From: an uncultured Clostridia bacterium
GTDB taxonomy: Bacteria > Bacillota > Clostridia > Oscillospirales > Acutalibacteraceae
DNA: 35,612 nucleotides
Assembly: GCA_930990065.1 (NCBI GenBank)
Contig: CAKNOA010000022.1
Location: 1 to 35,612 of the forward strand
Direction: 5' to 3'
In this document: in pieces, positions 7,471 to 14,992 of the stretch
How positions within the stretch are numbered: the stretch's first letter is position 1
Layout of the letters: every line of letters begins with the position of its first letter
Position numbers and translations under genes: made by a program
Notes under the pieces: generated by a model
What the model was told of the DNA's origin: nothing
Seen by the model: only the letters and a program-made list of their open reading frames with translations
Databases searched by the model: none

Positions 7471-8445
7471 ATGAAACTCGGTGTTCTGACAAATGTAGTC
7501 GCCAATAAACCGTTCCCCGAAGCGCTGGATTATTTCCAGGGGCTGGGCATTCAGATGGTGGAAGTCGGATGCGGCGGATATCCCGGAAAAGACCATGCCG
7601 ATCCTGACATCCTGCTGCACGATGACGAAAAACTGCATGCATTCCAGCAGTGCATCGCCGACCACGGGATGGAAATCAGCGCGCTCAGTGCTCATGGCAA
7701 CCCCATCCATCCTAACCGTGAAATCGCCAAAAAATTCGACGACGATATGCACAAGGCCGTGCTGCTGGCCGAAAAGCTGGGCGTAACCACGCTCAATACG
7801 TTCTCCGGCTGCCCCGGCGACAGCGAAAACTCCAAATATCCGAACTGGGTGACCTGCCCGTGGCCGGATGACTATAGCAAAGTATTGGAATGGCAGTGGA
7901 ACGAAGTGCTGATTCCGTACTGGAAAGACTTTGTGGCGTTTGCCAAGGAACACGGCGTCAACAAAATCGCCCTGGAACTGCATCCCGGGTTCTGTGTGTA
8001 CAACACCCATTCCCTCTTAAAACTGCGGGAAGCGGTTGGCCCCGAAATTGGCGCAAACTTTGACCCCAGCCATCTGATTTGGCAGGGCATGGATCCGTGT
8101 GCCTGCATCCGTGAAATCGGCAAAGCGGGCGCGTTGTTCCACTTCCATGCAAAAGATACCCGCATCGATCCGTACAACACGCCGGTAAACGGTGTGCTGG
8201 ATACCCAGCATTATAGCGATGAAATTCATCGTTCGTGGATTTTCCGCAGCGTGGGCTACGGCAATGATATGCGCTACTGGAAAGATATTGTCAGCAACCT
8301 GCGTCTGGTGGGGTATGACTATGTCATGTCCATTGAACATGAAGACAGCCTGATGAGCCAGAACGAAGGCCTAACCAAAGCGGTGAGCTTCCTCAAGCAA
8401 GTTATGACCTTCGAAGACAAAATGACCGGTATGTGGTGGGCCTAA
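7471..8445 (+). CDS. Sugar phosphate isomerase/epimerase-type TIM barrel
   Basis: A 324-residue protein of the xylose-isomerase-like TIM-barrel family (AP endonuclease 2 fold). The expected divalent-metal ligands are seen as Glu169 in ELHPGF, Asp198 and His201 in NFDPSHLIWQ, His226 in FHFHAKDTR and Glu289 in SIEHED. The ribosome site is GAAAGGAAG, about ten bases before the ATG at 7471. It lies 34 bases after the first oxidoreductase and 60 before the second, so it is cotranscribed. Relatives include inosose dehydratase, keto-sugar epimerases and the catalytic subunit of C-glycoside deglycosidases. All act by metal-assisted enolisation next to a carbonyl, which suits a keto-sugar made by the neighbour. 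The exact reaction cannot be told from sequence. Confidence 0.88.
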   Translation: MKLGVLTNVVANKPFPEALDYFQGLGIQMVEVGCGGYPGKDHADPDILLHDDEKLHAFQQCIADHGMEISALSAHGNPIHPNREIAKKFDDDMHKAVLLAEKLGVTTLNTFSGCPGDSENSKYPNWVTCPWPDDYSKVLEWQWNEVLIPYWKDFVAFAKEHGVNKIALELHPGFCVYNTHSLLKLREAVGPEIGANFDPSHLIWQGMDPCACIREIGKAGALFHFHAKDTRIDPYNTPVNGVLDTQHYSDEIHRSWIFRSVGYGNDMRYWKDIVSNLRLVGYDYVMSIEHEDSLMSQNEGLTKAVSFLKQVMTFEDKMTGMWWA

Positions 8446-8505
8446 AGGCTTTGCCAGCAAGGAGACACAAAAAGCTGCCTGCGGGCGGAATAAGGAGGAA
8501 CAACC

Positions 8506-9564
8506 ATGGAGAAAAAATTTGGAGTCGCCGTTATTGGCTACGGCGGCATGGGAAGCTGGCATGTGAAAAAACTGCTTTCCCTAGCGGATGAAGGCGTAGA
8601 GATGCGGGGCGTGTATGACATCAACCCGGCCCGCAACCAGGCGGCCGAAGAAATCGGTGTGCATGCCTATGCTTCTCGGGAAGAATTGCTGAGTGACCCG
8701 GCCATTGACCTGGTTACGGTGGCCATCCCCAATGATGCTCACCACGATGTGTGTATCGATGCCATGCGTCACGGCAAGCATGTAGTGTGCGAAAAACCCG
8801 TCACGCTGAGCAGCGCCTCGCTGCAGGAGATGATTGACGAATCAAATCGTAATCATGTGATCTTTACGGTGCACCAGAACCGCCGTTGGGACGAAGATTT
8901 TCTGATTATGAAGAAGATCTATGACGAAGGGACCTTGGGCCCGGTATTTAATATCGAATCCCGTGTACATGGTTCCCGCGGGATTCCCGGTGACTGGCGC
9001 AATACGAAAGAACATGGCGGCGGCATGGTGCTGGATTGGGGCATCCATCTGTTGGATCAGATCATGCAGATGATCCACAAACCCCTCCTTCGTGTCTATG
9101 CCAACCTGACCTATGTGACCAACGAAAATGTGGACGATGGGTTTAAAGTCCTGCTGGGCTTTGCAGATGACCTGAATGTACAGGTCGAAGTGGGTACCAG
9201 CAACTTTATTAACCTGCCCCGCTGGTATATGCAGGGCGAAAACGGTACGGCGATTATCCGCGACTGGGATTGCAGCGGCGAAATCGTTATGGTGTCGGAT
9301 TGGGAAAACCGCGATGCCGTGCCGATTGTCACGGCAGCCGGCCTGACCAAGACCATGGCGCCCCGTACAGAGGAGACCATTCGCAAATATCCGTTGCCGC
9401 GGGTGGAATCCGATGTGCGTGACTTTTACCGCAACCTTGTGAAGGTAAGCCGCGGCGAAGCCGAACAGCTGATTCGTCACGATGAAATGATGCGCGACAT
9501 GAAGCTCATGGAAGCTATTTTCCGTTCGGATGAAACGCACTCGGTCGTAACCGATATTTTCTAA
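8506..9564 (+). CDS. Gfo/Idh/MocA-family oxidoreductase (second)
   Basis: A 352-residue member of the same family as the first oxidoreductase but clearly divergent from it. The Rossmann motif is VAVIGYGGMGSWHV near residues 7-20. The catalytic-lysine motif is CEKPVT (Lys97). The D-W-G-I-H motif (Asp177, His181) replaces the D-I-G-T-H of its partner. HQNRRWDEDFLIMKK is typical of the family's central part. The ribosome site is AAGGAGG before ATG. It ends the LacI-headed operon, directly followed by a strong terminator. Having two such enzymes around an isomerase suggests an oxidise, isomerise or eliminate, re-reduce sequence; that is inference. Confidence 0.9.
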   Translation: MEKKFGVAVIGYGGMGSWHVKKLLSLADEGVEMRGVYDINPARNQAAEEIGVHAYASREELLSDPAIDLVTVAIPNDAHHDVCIDAMRHGKHVVCEKPVTLSSASLQEMIDESNRNHVIFTVHQNRRWDEDFLIMKKIYDEGTLGPVFNIESRVHGSRGIPGDWRNTKEHGGGMVLDWGIHLLDQIMQMIHKPLLRVYANLTYVTNENVDDGFKVLLGFADDLNVQVEVGTSNFINLPRWYMQGENGTAIIRDWDCSGEIVMVSDWENRDAVPIVTAAGLTKTMAPRTEETIRKYPLPRVESDVRDFYRNLVKVSRGEAEQLIRHDEMMRDMKLMEAIFRSDETHSVVTDIF

Positions 9565-9575
9565 AAACGAAAAAA

Positions 9576-9619
9576 GGCCGGTTATGTGGACTCTTGTCCG
9601 CAGAACCGGCCCCTTTTTT
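9576..9619 (+). terminator. Terminator of the oxidoreductase cassette
   Basis: GGCCGGTT (9576-9583) pairs with AACCGGCC (9604-9611), with a further TGTGGAC/GTCCGCA stem and a TCTT loop inside. CCTTTTTT follows. A very stable intrinsic terminator. Confidence 0.92.
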
Positions 9620-9676
9620 GGGGAAAATCATGAAAACTCCATAAAAAATCAACAGAATATTTCCGTCTTGCATAAA

Positions 9677-9692
9677 GATTTGTTCACAAATC
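9677..9692. promoter_or_regulatory. Palindrome at the flavodoxin-like gene promoter
   Basis: GATTTGT-TC-ACAAATC is a perfect 7-2-7 inverted repeat that ends six bases before the -10 (9698-9703). It therefore covers the -35 and spacer, as a repressor site would. The half site resembles Rex or Fnr-type half sites (TTCACAA), which would suit a redox gene, but the match is partial. Confidence 0.5.
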
Positions 9693-9694
9693 AG

Positions 9695-9703
9695 TGGTAT
9701 ACT
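9695..9703 (+). promoter_or_regulatory. Extended -10 promoter of the flavodoxin-like gene
   Basis: TGG-TATACT is an extended -10 element (TATACT 9698-9703). The -35 position (AAGATT) is poor, as is common with extended -10 promoters. The gene begins 42 bases downstream. Confidence 0.6.
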
Positions 9704-9744
9704 AATAAATAATTTATAACTGATTCGTGGGAGGATCTGCACAT

Positions 9745-10170
9745 ATGAAAACAAAATCTTTGCACTATTCCAAAGGCGGACATGTAAACGAAATTGCGGC
9801 GGAACTCGGCCGCGTACACGGCGGCGTTTGTGACCAGCTGCCCCCGGCTTACCCCTGTGAAGGCGAAAAAGTGGTCTTCGTGGGTGTGGTAAAGGGCACC
9901 AAGCTGGCCGCTCCGGTTGTCAGTTTCTGCAAAGACCTGAACCCCAGCCGTACCAAGAACGTGGCGTTCTATTGCCTGACCAATGCCGGTACGTCCGCTA
10001 TCGACGCGCTGAGCAAGACCATGGAAGCCAACGGCGTACATGTGATGAGCGATATTCTGCAGCTGAATGTAAAATGCGGCGCTTTTGCTAAAGGCATGCC
10101 CACCCAGGCTGATATTGATAAGGCCGTTGAATGGAGCAACAAGATCTGCGAAAGCGAAGAATTGGCATAA
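9745..10170 (+). CDS. Small flavodoxin-like protein
   Basis: A 141-residue soluble protein. The amino terminus, KSLHYSKGGHVNEIAAELGR, has the strand, phosphate-loop and helix pattern of flavodoxins. The next strands (KVVFVGVVKG and KNVAFYCLTNAG) fit a doubly wound alpha/beta fold, shortened relative to standard flavodoxins (about 150-180). The loop here is rich in Ser, Gly and His rather than the classical T/S-x-T-G-x-T, so FMN binding is likely but not assured. The ATG at 9745 is chosen because GGGAGG stands seven bases before it; the frame is open to a GTG at 9727 that would include that site. It is a single-gene unit with its own promoter and palindromic terminator. An electron-carrier role is inferred. 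Confidence 0.65.
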   Translation: MKTKSLHYSKGGHVNEIAAELGRVHGGVCDQLPPAYPCEGEKVVFVGVVKGTKLAAPVVSFCKDLNPSRTKNVAFYCLTNAGTSAIDALSKTMEANGVHVMSDILQLNVKCGAFAKGMPTQADIDKAVEWSNKICESEELA

Positions 10171-10199
10171 GGAAAAAGCTTTTTCAAAGACAAAGCAAA

Positions 10200-10247
10200 T
10201 AGAACATAAAAGGCCTACCGGAATTCCGGTAGGCCTTTTATGTTCTA
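10200..10247. terminator. Perfect 48-bp palindrome, bidirectional terminator
   Basis: The 48 bases read identically on both strands, centred on GGAATTCC (between 10223 and 10224), giving a stem of about 22 pairs with an AATT loop. The inner arms carry CCTTTTA, so both strands have a short T-run. It follows the flavodoxin-like gene by 30 bases and should end its transcript. No mismatch is present in 24 base pairs, more than needed for termination. Confidence 0.7.
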
Positions 10248-10268
10248 AGAAAAAGTTTTAAGTTTTTT

Positions 10269-10297
10269 GGTTTACATATCCGGTTGCACGCTATAAT
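10269..10297 (+). promoter_or_regulatory. Promoter of the adhesin leader
   Basis: A perfect TATAAT (10292-10297) is followed by an A/T-rich start region. The -35 at 17 bases is weak (GGTTTA, 10269-10274); TTTACA is at 15-base spacing. Transcription would begin near 10304, giving a leader of about 345 bases. Confidence 0.55.
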
Positions 10298-10303
10298 AAA
10301 TAT

Positions 10304-10648
10304 ATCGAAAGAAAATTCACTGTGCGTTGATGATTTTTAGGAAAAAATATAATATGGCAGGGTCCATTTGGAAAGGGATGATGCGGCACCTATATGAAAG
10401 AACAACGACCGGGCAACCGGAATCCCTTAGGGGCCACCCATGATTCTGTGCCCAGAAAAGTGCTTCCCTAAGTAAGGCGCATGACATTACCGGGTTCCGT
10501 CCCCAGTGTAGGGGTGTGTGTCCCCTCCTTACAAGACACTGGACTGAAAACGGCGGAGTACGGCCAAGGGGTTCACGGCGGTTCCGATGAAGGAGCCGGT
10601 CTGGTTCCAGCAAATTCGCTCTCAAAAAACAGAAGGGAGAGCGAAACC
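10304..10648 (+). promoter_or_regulatory. Long structured leader of the adhesin gene
   Basis: About 345 bases without a plausible gene. Visible structure: CCGG-GCAA-CCGG (a GNRA-capped hairpin, 10409-10420); CTTAGGG (10426-10432) with CCCTAAG (10466-10472); ATGCG (10381-10385) with CGCAT (10478-10482); CCAGTGT (10503-10509) with ACACTGG (10536-10542), enclosing GGGG/CCCC that can also pair with an upstream CCCC. At the end, TTCGCTCTC (10615-10623) pairs perfectly with GAGAGCGAA (10637-10645), placing the ribosome site AAGGGAGAG in a stem. I cannot match it to a known riboswitch class. It may be a riboswitch, an attenuator or an independent small RNA. Confidence 0.5.
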
Positions 10649-13271
10649 ATGGCAAAAATGAAAAGAAAACTGAAAAAAATCCTATCACTTGTATTGGTAC
10701 TAAGCCTGTGCATGAGCATGATGGGAATGACAGCCTTTGCCCAGGGAGACGAGAACCCGTGTGAACACGATTTTGTCGTCAATTTGGAAGAATCTACCGC
10801 CACCTGTGCGCAGTCCGGTACGGAAGTTTCCTATTGCAGTAAATGCGGGGAAAAACAGGTGCGGGCAGATGTGATTCTGGACCATGAACCCACGAGTGTG
10901 ACGGTGACCAAACAAGCTACCTGTACGGAAAAGGGCGAAGAAACATGCTACTGTGAATTGTGTGATGTTTCTTACACTCGTTCGATTCCGGCGTTGGGTC
11001 ATCAATATGGGGAAGACGGGGTGTGCATCCGTGAAGGGTGCGGCCACACCCTTTCGTCGGTTGGCTCCAGCTTTGTGGTAGATGATGTATGGGAAAAGTC
11101 AAATCCCAGCCAGCCGAAATTCGATACTTTTACCCTGACCTGTACGGTGCGCACAACGCCGGATGAAAACGGGCAAGGCGGCACCGTGGCGGTGACCGGC
11201 TGGAACGGCAAAGAGGGCAATACGACCAGCACCAATGTGTATATTCTGATCCCCGAGACGGTGCAGGATGACAACGGCAATACCTATACCGTTACGGAAG
11301 TAACCTGCAATTTCCAGATGAATACCTCTAACCAGAAAAAAGGCAAACTGATGGGTTTCTATCTGCGGGCTCCTGTTAAGGAACTGACAGTGAACAGCAT
11401 GTTTGCGAATCAGACAAACCTGCAGATCCTTCAGCTGCCGGATACGCTGGAAGTGATCGGTGTAGGATGCTTCTCCGGATGCACCCGGCTGGGCGCGCAG
11501 GAAAAGTATCCCGTAGTTCTGCCGGAAGGTTTGAAAGAAATTGGCATCGGCGCTTTTAAGAAAGTGAATTTTGCAAAGCAGCCACGCTGGATATCCCGGC
11601 ATCGGTGACGAAGATCGGTACCGGCGCTTTTGAAAACTCCGGATTGAAAGCGGTTACCGGCGGCGAAGGCGTTACTAGTCTGGAGGGAACGGTATTTCAA
11701 AACTGCTATTCGCTGACGTCTGTGGAATTCCCCAATGTAACAAAAGTGGCATCGGCCACATTCTTTAGTGCACTGCTTGGTACGGTAGGATGGGACTGGA
11801 GCCAGATGACCGAAATTGGCGAATCGGCTTTTGACGGCTGCTATGGCCTGAAAGTACCGGTTACCTTGTCTGGCGACTGCCAGCTGGGCATAACGGCTTT
11901 CTGCAACAGTGGGATCACTTCCCTGACCATCGGCGAAGGGATGACGGAAATCCCGAAATGGGCGTTCTACTATTGCTTTAACCTGTCGGAGATTACGTTA
12001 CCCAACAGCTTGGAGACCATTGGTGAGGGAGCTTTTGCCGGTTGTGGCTGTGATTTGCCCGACGGTGAAAAAGTTACGATCACCATCGGTTCTGATAAAG
12101 GAAGCATGTTGACGACAGTGGGATCTGATGCTTTTGCCGGTGATACGATTCCTTATGACATTACGCTGGAAGCTTCCGAAGATGATGTCAATGGATTTGC
12201 GAATCTGACAAATAGTGGGAAAAACACGGTGACGTGCACGGTTCCCTCTTTGGAATTATCTGAAACCGTGGGAGAAACCGGCAAGACTTTATGGGTAACG
12301 ACGCTACCGTTATGGGTGGCGGTGTGTGGTCTTGTCCCACCGGTACCGTGGTATTGGCCGAAGACCAAGCAGCCGTGTTCGATAACACCGCTCAAGGGGC
12401 GGGCGACGATGTGGCAGCTCTGTATAAGACGACCGGTATTGAAACCACTGTAAATACGTATGTGTTAGGCGGCGGTGTAGCTACTTGGTACCAGGACGGT
12501 GCTATGTTTACCAACGTGCTGAATAATTCCGAGTTGGGCAGCGTGGATGAGGATGCTCCTCGTTATATGGAAGGCGATGCCAGTGTGCAGGCCCCCCAGA
12601 GCAGCACCAGTTCCTTTACGGGCAAAGCCGTACTGACGGATGACGCAAAAGCAGCCGCGATCGCATCGGCGAAATTGCTGATTACAGCCAACACGGCGGC
12701 CCGTGGCGGCGGTATCGGCAGCAACGGTTCGGTATTGCAGGAATCCGGTGATCTGGAAGTTGATAAGGTGTGGGCAGAGAATTCTATCCCGCTGGACAGC
12801 GTTACCGTTTATCTGGTGATGAGCCGCGGCGAAGAATTGTCCCTGGTTGCCCAGACCGAACTGAGCGAAGAGAACGACTGGCATGACACGTTCCTGTATA
12901 TCCCGCAGGAAGGCGTTACCTATACGGTCATCGAAGAAGATTTGTCCGGGTGGACGGCCGAAGTGGTCGCTACCGATACGGGCTTCACCGTTATCAATAC
13001 GCCGTATAGCGGAGTCGATCCCGATGATCCCCCCGATGTCAACGATCCGGATGATCCCGGTGAAGAGGATATTGGAGATGTCGATACCCCCACGACGGGC
13101 GGTACCGATGAAACCAATCAAAACGGAGAAGACGTGAAAGACGACGATACGCCTATGGCTGGCGTACCGGGTACCGGTGATACCACGTTAGTTTGGCCGG
13201 TGCTGAGCCTGCTGTGCGTAGCCGGTCTGATAGGGACGGCTTTCTTTGGCCGGAAAAGGCGGGAAGAATGA
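10649..13271 (+). pseudogene. Frameshifted BspA-like leucine-rich-repeat cell-surface adhesin
   Basis: One surface-protein gene spread over three frames. Frame 1 (10649 to about 11575) has a signal peptide, then Cys-rich CxxC modules (CSKCGEKQ, CELCDV) and the first LRR_5 repeats. Frame 2 (about 11575-12285) continues the LRR_5 repeats (KIGTGAFENSGL, EIGESAFDGCYGL). Frame 3 (about 12285-13271) holds MGNDATVMGGGVWSCPTG, a Cna-B-like domain (VDKVWAENSIPLDSVTVYL), an Asp-Pro-rich spacer and a cell-wall anchor with VPGTGD, a hydrophobic stretch and RKRREE. Both breaks behave as loss of one base; near 11578, one extra A would restore FAKAATLDIPASVTKIG. No slippery heptamer or long homopolymer is present. 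Either the gene is decaying or the sequence has two indel errors. The ATG has AAGGGAGAG upstream. The product, if made, would be sortase-anchored. Confidence 0.8.
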
Positions 13272-13310
13272 TAAAGCGTAATGCACCACGTGCCCGCAAT
13301 CAATAAAATG

Positions 13311-13352
13311 GGCCCGCGCTCCCGATGAAAAGTCGGGGGCGCGGGCCTTTTT
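13311..13352 (+). terminator. Terminator of the adhesin gene
   Basis: GGCCCGCGCTCCCGA (13311-13325) pairs with TCGGGGGCGCGGGCC (13333-13347) with one G-T pair, followed by TTTTT. Very GC-rich and stable. Confidence 0.92.
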
Positions 13353-13360
13353 GTGCCAAA

Positions 13361-13389
13361 GGAAAACCCCTGCCGCTTTGGCAGGGGTT
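13361..13389 (-). terminator. Terminator of the ROK regulator gene
   Basis: On the minus strand AACCCCTGCC (13380-13389) pairs with GGCAGGGGTT (13365-13374), followed by TTTTCC. It starts seven bases after the ROK stop codon and faces the adhesin terminator. Confidence 0.85.
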
Positions 13390-13395
13390 ACGTGT

Positions 13396-14661
13396 TTAAT
13401 CATATAGGTGGTTATTGTCGATATACTTGCGGCACAAGTAGTAGGAAGCTCCGGTCAGATAGGAAGTCTCCGTCGACTCTTTGGCATAAGCAATGGGCAA
13501 ATCGGCGCCTGTGCGGAAGAAGGGGGTGGAAGCCACCATACTGCGCAGCGTTTCCAGGAAATACCGGCCGGCAAACTGGTAATCCCCGCCGATAATAATC
13601 TTTTCCGGGTCATTGGCGATCATAATGGTGCGGATCAGCACGCAGAACCAGCGGATCACATCATCCATCAGCCGGCAGGCAAAGGAATCCCCCACATTGG
13701 AGGCGTCAAAAATAACCGGCATGGTCAATTCCCCGCGCTGCAGCGCTTCGGTGACCGGGGAATCGGGGTATTCATTTTTCCAGCTTTCCGCATTGCGGAA
13801 CACATTCCGCGGGGCCACCATGACCTCAAAACAGCCTTTGGACCCACACATGCACGTGAGGTTGGAATGGGGATCGACGATAATATGGCCGTACTCGCTC
13901 ATAAACCCATTGAACCCATGGACCAGTTCGTGCTTTTTCAGCACACAGCCGCCGGTATGGGCGCCAACAACCAAGTGAACGATGGTTTCGAATCCCTGGT
14001 TATCCGGATCCAATAGGTCGGCATATCCGGTCAGAGCCGAATTATTCTCAATATAGATGGGGACATCCGTCTGCAGTGCTTCGGCCAAATCGCGGCACAC
14101 GCTCAAATTGCGGGGCCACTGATGATGGACGGAATAGCGGATCACGCCGTTTTCCACATCCAAAATGCCGTCACCCATAATCACAATCCCGCTGATCCGC
14201 GACAGGGTCACCTGGTTTTTGGCCAGCAATTCACGAACCGCCCGGGCGGCTAGCTGCACCATGCTGCCGTAATCGCCGGCGGCAATGGCCTCCCGCAGGT
14301 CGATGCGGTCTACAAAGTGAGACGTCAGGTCCATCATGAAGACGGATACCCGGTTATGGGTCATATTGACAATCAGGGAATACTGGTAGGTACTGTTAAA
14401 CTGGAACAGTTCCGGCTTTTTGCCGCCTTCTTCGGTGCTTTCGCCTTTACCGGCCGAAATGATCAGCCCTTTTTCCAAAAAGTCGCTGACAATTTTGGTA
14501 ATGGTGGTTTTGCTTAAATTGGCCTGGGATGCAATTTCGCTGACGGAAATCTTTCCGGCATACCGGAACAGGGACAAAACCAGCTTTTGGTTATTATACT
14601 TAATATTGCGAGGCTTGCTGCTTTTGCGCCGGGGGCCCATGGTGCTGTACGATGTGCTCAT
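13396..14661 (-). CDS. ROK-family transcriptional regulator (NagC/XylR type)
   Basis: A 421-residue repressor of the ROK family. A winged helix-turn-helix (about residues 28-75, with ISVSEIASQANLSKTTITKI) precedes the sugar-kinase-like ROK domain. The ROK zinc site is present as CMCGSKGCFE, and YIENNSALTGYADLL corresponds to the conserved sugar-site loop. Some sugar-kinase residues are altered (VVGAHTGGCVL in place of the usual GTGIGAG), so it is a regulator rather than an active kinase. AAAGGAG lies ten bases before the ATG. It is divergent from the aldolase-kinase-isomerase operon, with which it shares a 331-base intergenic region holding a XylR-like inverted repeat. It very probably represses that operon and is relieved by its sugar. 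Confidence 0.92.
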   Translation of the reverse strand: MSTSYSTMGPRRKSSKPRNIKYNNQKLVLSLFRYAGKISVSEIASQANLSKTTITKIVSDFLEKGLIISAGKGESTEEGGKKPELFQFNSTYQYSLIVNMTHNRVSVFMMDLTSHFVDRIDLREAIAAGDYGSMVQLAARAVRELLAKNQVTLSRISGIVIMGDGILDVENGVIRYSVHHQWPRNLSVCRDLAEALQTDVPIYIENNSALTGYADLLDPDNQGFETIVHLVVGAHTGGCVLKKHELVHGFNGFMSEYGHIIVDPHSNLTCMCGSKGCFEVMVAPRNVFRNAESWKNEYPDSPVTEALQRGELTMPVIFDASNVGDSFACRLMDDVIRWFCVLIRTIMIANDPEKIIIGGDYQFAGRYFLETLRSMVASTPFFRTGADLPIAYAKESTETSYLTGASYYLCRKYIDNNHLYD

Positions 14662-14743
14662 GAAGGGTCATCTCCTTTATCCATTCAACAAAACGGGGGA
14701 ACCGGAAGCCACTATTCCCCTTTCGTTACCTGAAACTGTATTT

Positions 14744-14773
14744 ATTATCCTACGAATGATACAGCTTTGTCAA
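14744..14773 (-). promoter_or_regulatory. Promoter of the ROK regulator gene
   Basis: On the minus strand a consensus TTGACA (14768-14773), an 18-base spacer and GATAAT (14744-14749). CTGTAT (14736-14741) and ATACAG (14759-14764) form an inverted repeat around the -10 that could allow autoregulation. Confidence 0.7.
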
Positions 14774-14872
14774 CCAAAAAACCAACGTTGCGAAGAGCCA
14801 GCAGAATACAAAAAAAGGGCAGGAAGATTCGCGGTAAAAAAAGGGCAAAGCCAACAAAAGAAAAGATTTATC

Positions 14873-14901
14873 TTTGTTTTCAAATTATGTTGACAAACAA
14901 A
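14873..14901. promoter_or_regulatory. Candidate ROK operator
   Basis: TTTGTTTTCAA, six bases, then TTGACAAACAAA form an inverted repeat with one extra base in the right arm. The TTTGTTT...AAACAAA arms resemble operators of Gram-positive XylR, another ROK protein. The right arm contains the -35 of the aldolase promoter, so binding would block transcription. Confidence 0.55.
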
Positions 14902-14918
14902 ATGAAGTCGTTTATAAT
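14890..14918 (+). promoter_or_regulatory. Consensus promoter of the aldolase-kinase-isomerase operon
   Basis: TTGACA (14890-14895), 17-base spacer, TATAAT (14913-14918): a perfect match to the vegetative sigma-factor consensus. Such a strong promoter next to a repressor gene suggests expression set by repression. Confidence 0.92.
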
Positions 14919-14992
14919 CAGAGTGTAAGAAGCAGCGTCTGCCAGTTGGGAGGCAGACGAGTGGATTTTTTGAGGAAAGAAGGAGTTTACTT

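Larger units (their letters stand above)
14662..14992. other. Divergent control region between the ROK gene and the aldolase operon
   Basis: No gene is seen here. It contains, from left to right, the ROK gene leader and promoter (14744-14773), an A/G-rich stretch of about 100 bases, an inverted repeat overlapping the aldolase -35 (14873-14901), a consensus promoter (14890-14918), and a hairpin in the aldolase leader, CGTCTGCC (14936-14943) with GGCAGACG (14952-14959). Confidence 0.7.

Noticed and set aside
10481..10648. In-frame extension of the adhesin upstream of 10649
   Set aside because: It has no signal-peptide character, and the ATG at 10649 has a ribosome site and starts a typical signal peptide; the upstream part is the structured leader.
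11560..12300. Programmed -1 frameshifting in the adhesin gene
   Set aside because: No X-XXY-YYZ slippery site and no obvious stimulatory structure occurs at either break; single-base loss or sequencing error explains both.
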